NCBI GenBank assembly: GCA_039989475.1
Contig: JBDXHU010000002.1
Location: forward strand, 806,001 to 870,000
Direction: 5' to 3'
Length of the DNA: 64,000 nucleotides
Source of the DNA: JBDXHU01 sp039989475
GTDB lineage: Bacteria; Pseudomonadota; Gammaproteobacteria; Pseudomonadales; Halieaceae
Of this stretch, positions 62,555 to 64,000 are shown in pieces. The notes beneath the pieces were generated by a model. The model did no database searches and had not been told where the DNA came from. It saw nothing but the letters and a program-made list of their open reading frames with translations. Both the position numbers and the translations under genes were made by a program. Position 1 is the stretch's first letter, and every line of letters starts with the position of its first letter.

Positions 62555-62661
62555 CGCGGGCCAGTCAAATTCCTATGGAGTCGAGGGGAAATCGTGCAAT
62601 CACTTGCATGCAAACTGCGCGGCATTCTAACAAGGCTGGCGCCGCTTTTGAATTTTTTGAA

Positions 62662-63342
62662 CTAATCCCACCAGGATTCCAGCGAAGTTCCACAACCCTG
62701 GTACAAACTGCCGTCCAGATTGACCTCCACACGGTGGTCAAAGACCTCACCGGACATGCTGTCTGAGCAAAAAGTGTGCTCTATATCAACTTGCAGCTGA
62801 TGCTTCTGGTCCTGCACGGAATAGCGCTCATACCCCTCGAGAAGCTCCGGTTCCGGGGTCGGTAGCAATATTCGCCGGCTGCCATAGTCCGCAATCATCA
62901 ACATCTGGCGATCGTGCTGAATTTCCAGCTGCCAGGCAGGCTCCTGGCCCACGGCCCGAAAATCCACCCCGCGTCGGCGCGCCTCCTCCCAGGGAGCGCG
63001 GGCGCGATTGAGTATGCAATCACGGTACTGGCGTGTTCCCAGGTCAAGCTGAGCGCTCTCGCCCTGGCTGTGAAAGCTGATTTCGCCCAGTTGGTAGCGG
63101 GTTCCGGAGCCGCTGCGCACCTGGCTCAGCACCCGGTACTCCCCGGGTAAATAGAGGGTGATTTCAGACGGCCCGGTACGAGCGACGAATTCGTAATCAC
63201 CACATTCATAGACCAGCGTCTGGGCCTTGTGCAGAGGCGGCATATCGCCCTCAGTGACCTTCGCGGCACCGCCGCAGCCACCAAGCAGGGCCAGTACGGC
63301 CAGCCAGGCTGGCAGGGAAAAGCGTTCATTCACCAATGACAC
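62662..63342 (-). CDS. Putative lipoprotein with MliC and COG3650 domains
   Basis: A 226-residue protein with a lipoprotein signal (LALLGGC, C23). Residues about 44-110 look like the MliC/PliC lysozyme-inhibitor domain: YECGDYEFVAR and a C47-C109 disulphide pair with a SGSGTRYQLGEI strand. Residues about 128-226 match the COG3650 membrane-protein domain (FRAVGQEPAWQLEI) with another pair, C192 and C218. An envelope role in resisting lysozyme is inferred. The start is uncertain: GTG at 63342 or 63333, both overlapping the upstream stop. Confidence 0.72.
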   Translation of the reverse strand: MSLVNERFSLPAWLAVLALLGGCGGAAKVTEGDMPPLHKAQTLVYECGDYEFVARTGPSEITLYLPGEYRVLSQVRSGSGTRYQLGEISFHSQGESAQLDLGTRQYRDCILNRARAPWEEARRRGVDFRAVGQEPAWQLEIQHDRQMLMIADYGSRRILLPTPEPELLEGYERYSVQDQKHQLQVDIEHTFCSDSMSGEVFDHRVEVNLDGSLYQGCGTSLESWWD

Positions 63343-63769
63343 TCACCTCGACTTGCTGAATCCAGTTGTCGGCGCGACGCTGCACCCGCTCCTGCAATGA
63401 CTCTCCGTCGTAGTTCATCGCCTGTGTTGCCAGTGACAGAGGCCAGGCATCCAGCGCCTGCACCACGGCCAGGCCATAGAGCTGGCCATCAATTTCGCTG
63501 CGCACAAACACCAGGTGATTACACGCCGCACAATGCATAAAGTCAGCCGTGCCGGTGCCGAACACATGCGCATAAAGATAGCGCCTGTCCTTGACCCGGA
63601 CCTCCAGCCGGCCGGCGGGATCAGACAGGTAGCTGACCGCACCCGGCAGACAGAATTCACACTGGCAGGCGCGCGGCACCAGTGCTTCGAGATCATCGCT
63701 GCTGGAGAAGGTAAATTGCACCGCGCCACAAGCACAAGCGCCCTGATGTTGATGGGGGTATTCACTCAC
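63326..63769 (-). CDS. GFA/CENP-V family zinc protein
   Basis: A 147-residue protein with the zinc-binding cysteines of the GFA fold: C12 and C14 (GACACGAV), C35, C37 and C40 (CQCEFC), C80 and C83 (HCAACNHL). The family was named for glutathione-dependent formaldehyde activation, but most members have no proven reaction. The GTG start overlaps the stop of the upstream transporter by 8 bases. Confidence 0.85.
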   Translation of the reverse strand: MSEYPHQHQGACACGAVQFTFSSSDDLEALVPRACQCEFCLPGAVSYLSDPAGRLEVRVKDRRYLYAHVFGTGTADFMHCAACNHLVFVRSEIDGQLYGLAVVQALDAWPLSLATQAMNYDGESLQERVQRRADNWIQQVEVSVIGE

Positions 63770-64000
63770 GGGCTAAGGCTCTCACACTTCGCATGCGCCG
63801 CAAAGAGTCCGCCGCAACGATCGCCAGACCCAGCCAGACCAGGGCAAAACTGGCCAGTTGTACCGGGTTCATGGGCTCACCAAACAGGCATACGGCCACA
63901 TACAGCTGGCAGCTCGGGCCCAGGTAAAAAACCAGTCCCATGGCGGTAAGTGGCAAGCGCTGCGCGGCCGCCACATAGCACAGCAGGGGCACCACGGTAA
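63762..64000 (-). CDS. RarD-like EamA-family transporter (C-terminal part, runs off window)
   Basis: The last 79 or so residues of a drug/metabolite transporter. Two to three membrane helices are visible, with AAQRLPLTAMGLVFYLGPS and LFGEPMNPVQLASFALVWLG, the characteristic end of RarD-type proteins. The start lies beyond the window. The substrate is unknown. Confidence 0.85.
   Translation of the reverse strand, partial: TVVPLLCYVAAAQRLPLTAMGLVFYLGPSCQLYVAVCLFGEPMNPVQLASFALVWLGLAIVAADSLRRMRSVRALARE

Noticed and set aside
62604..62613. Palindrome TTGCATGCAA upstream of pckG
   Set aside because: A 10-base palindrome alone is expected by chance at this scale and no second copy was noticed.

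Overview
The window is GC-rich, densely packed chromosomal DNA from an aerobic or microaerobic gammaproteobacterium. Core gene order supports this. nadB, rpoE-rseA-rseB-rseC-mucD, lepA-lepB-rnc-era-recO follow the E. coli/Pseudomonas arrangement, including the Pseudomonas-type mucD. A complete cbb3 oxidase cluster with hemN and an FNR/Anr-type regulator, GTP-dependent PEP carboxykinase and an AlgP-like basic protein point to a marine Pseudomonas/Halieaceae-like lineage; that placement is inference. No insertion sequence, phage, CRISPR array or toxin system was seen.

Layout. 1-6.3 kb: start of ffh, ypjD, corB, a gamma-carbonic anhydrase, a CoA-type Nudix hydrolase, a YqfO-like protein, tgt and queA. 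6.3-8 kb: a Glu/Ala-repeat protein, tRNA-Leu(CAA) followed by degenerate repeats of its own 3' end, and a lipoprotein. 8-19 kb: TonB-dependent receptor, trpS, a homologue of the queuosine-tRNA mannosyltransferase, M18 aminopeptidase, a beta-hydroxyacid dehydrogenase, uppP, tsaB, mobA, a histone-H1-like protein, adk, mazG. 19-31.8 kb: relA, cysM, then the recO-era-rnc-DUF4845-lepB-lepA-mucD-rseC-rseB-rseA-rpoE block, with a textbook sigma-E promoter before rpoE. 31.9-35.4 kb: nadB, sdhE, ygfZ, ung.

35.4-41.1 kb is the most unusual region. It is a five-gene, minus-strand operon for the deazaflavin cofactor F420: npdG, cofE, cofD, cofC and a fused cofG-cofH (fbiC). Every junction overlaps by 1-4 bases. 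F420 is best known from methanogens and Actinobacteria. Here it sits between ordinary gammaproteobacterial housekeeping genes and diverges from a short-chain dehydrogenase.

42-48.4 kb: a 1374-residue DUF1631/PilZ-like protein with a degenerate GGDEF and an altered EAL domain, a LuxR-type regulator just behind it, and an extradiol-dioxygenase-like VOC protein. 48.6-59.9 kb: a respiration island of hemN, fnr, a Yip1-family membrane protein, ccoNOQP, ccoG, ccoH, ccoI, ccoS and a SafE-type membrane protein. Two near-perfect FNR boxes precede hemN and ompW, each placed 41.5 bases from a predicted start of transcription, so the local fnr probably controls them. 59.9-64 kb: ompW, pckG, a MliC-COG3650 fusion lipoprotein, a GFA/CENP-V protein and the C-terminal end of a RarD-like transporter.
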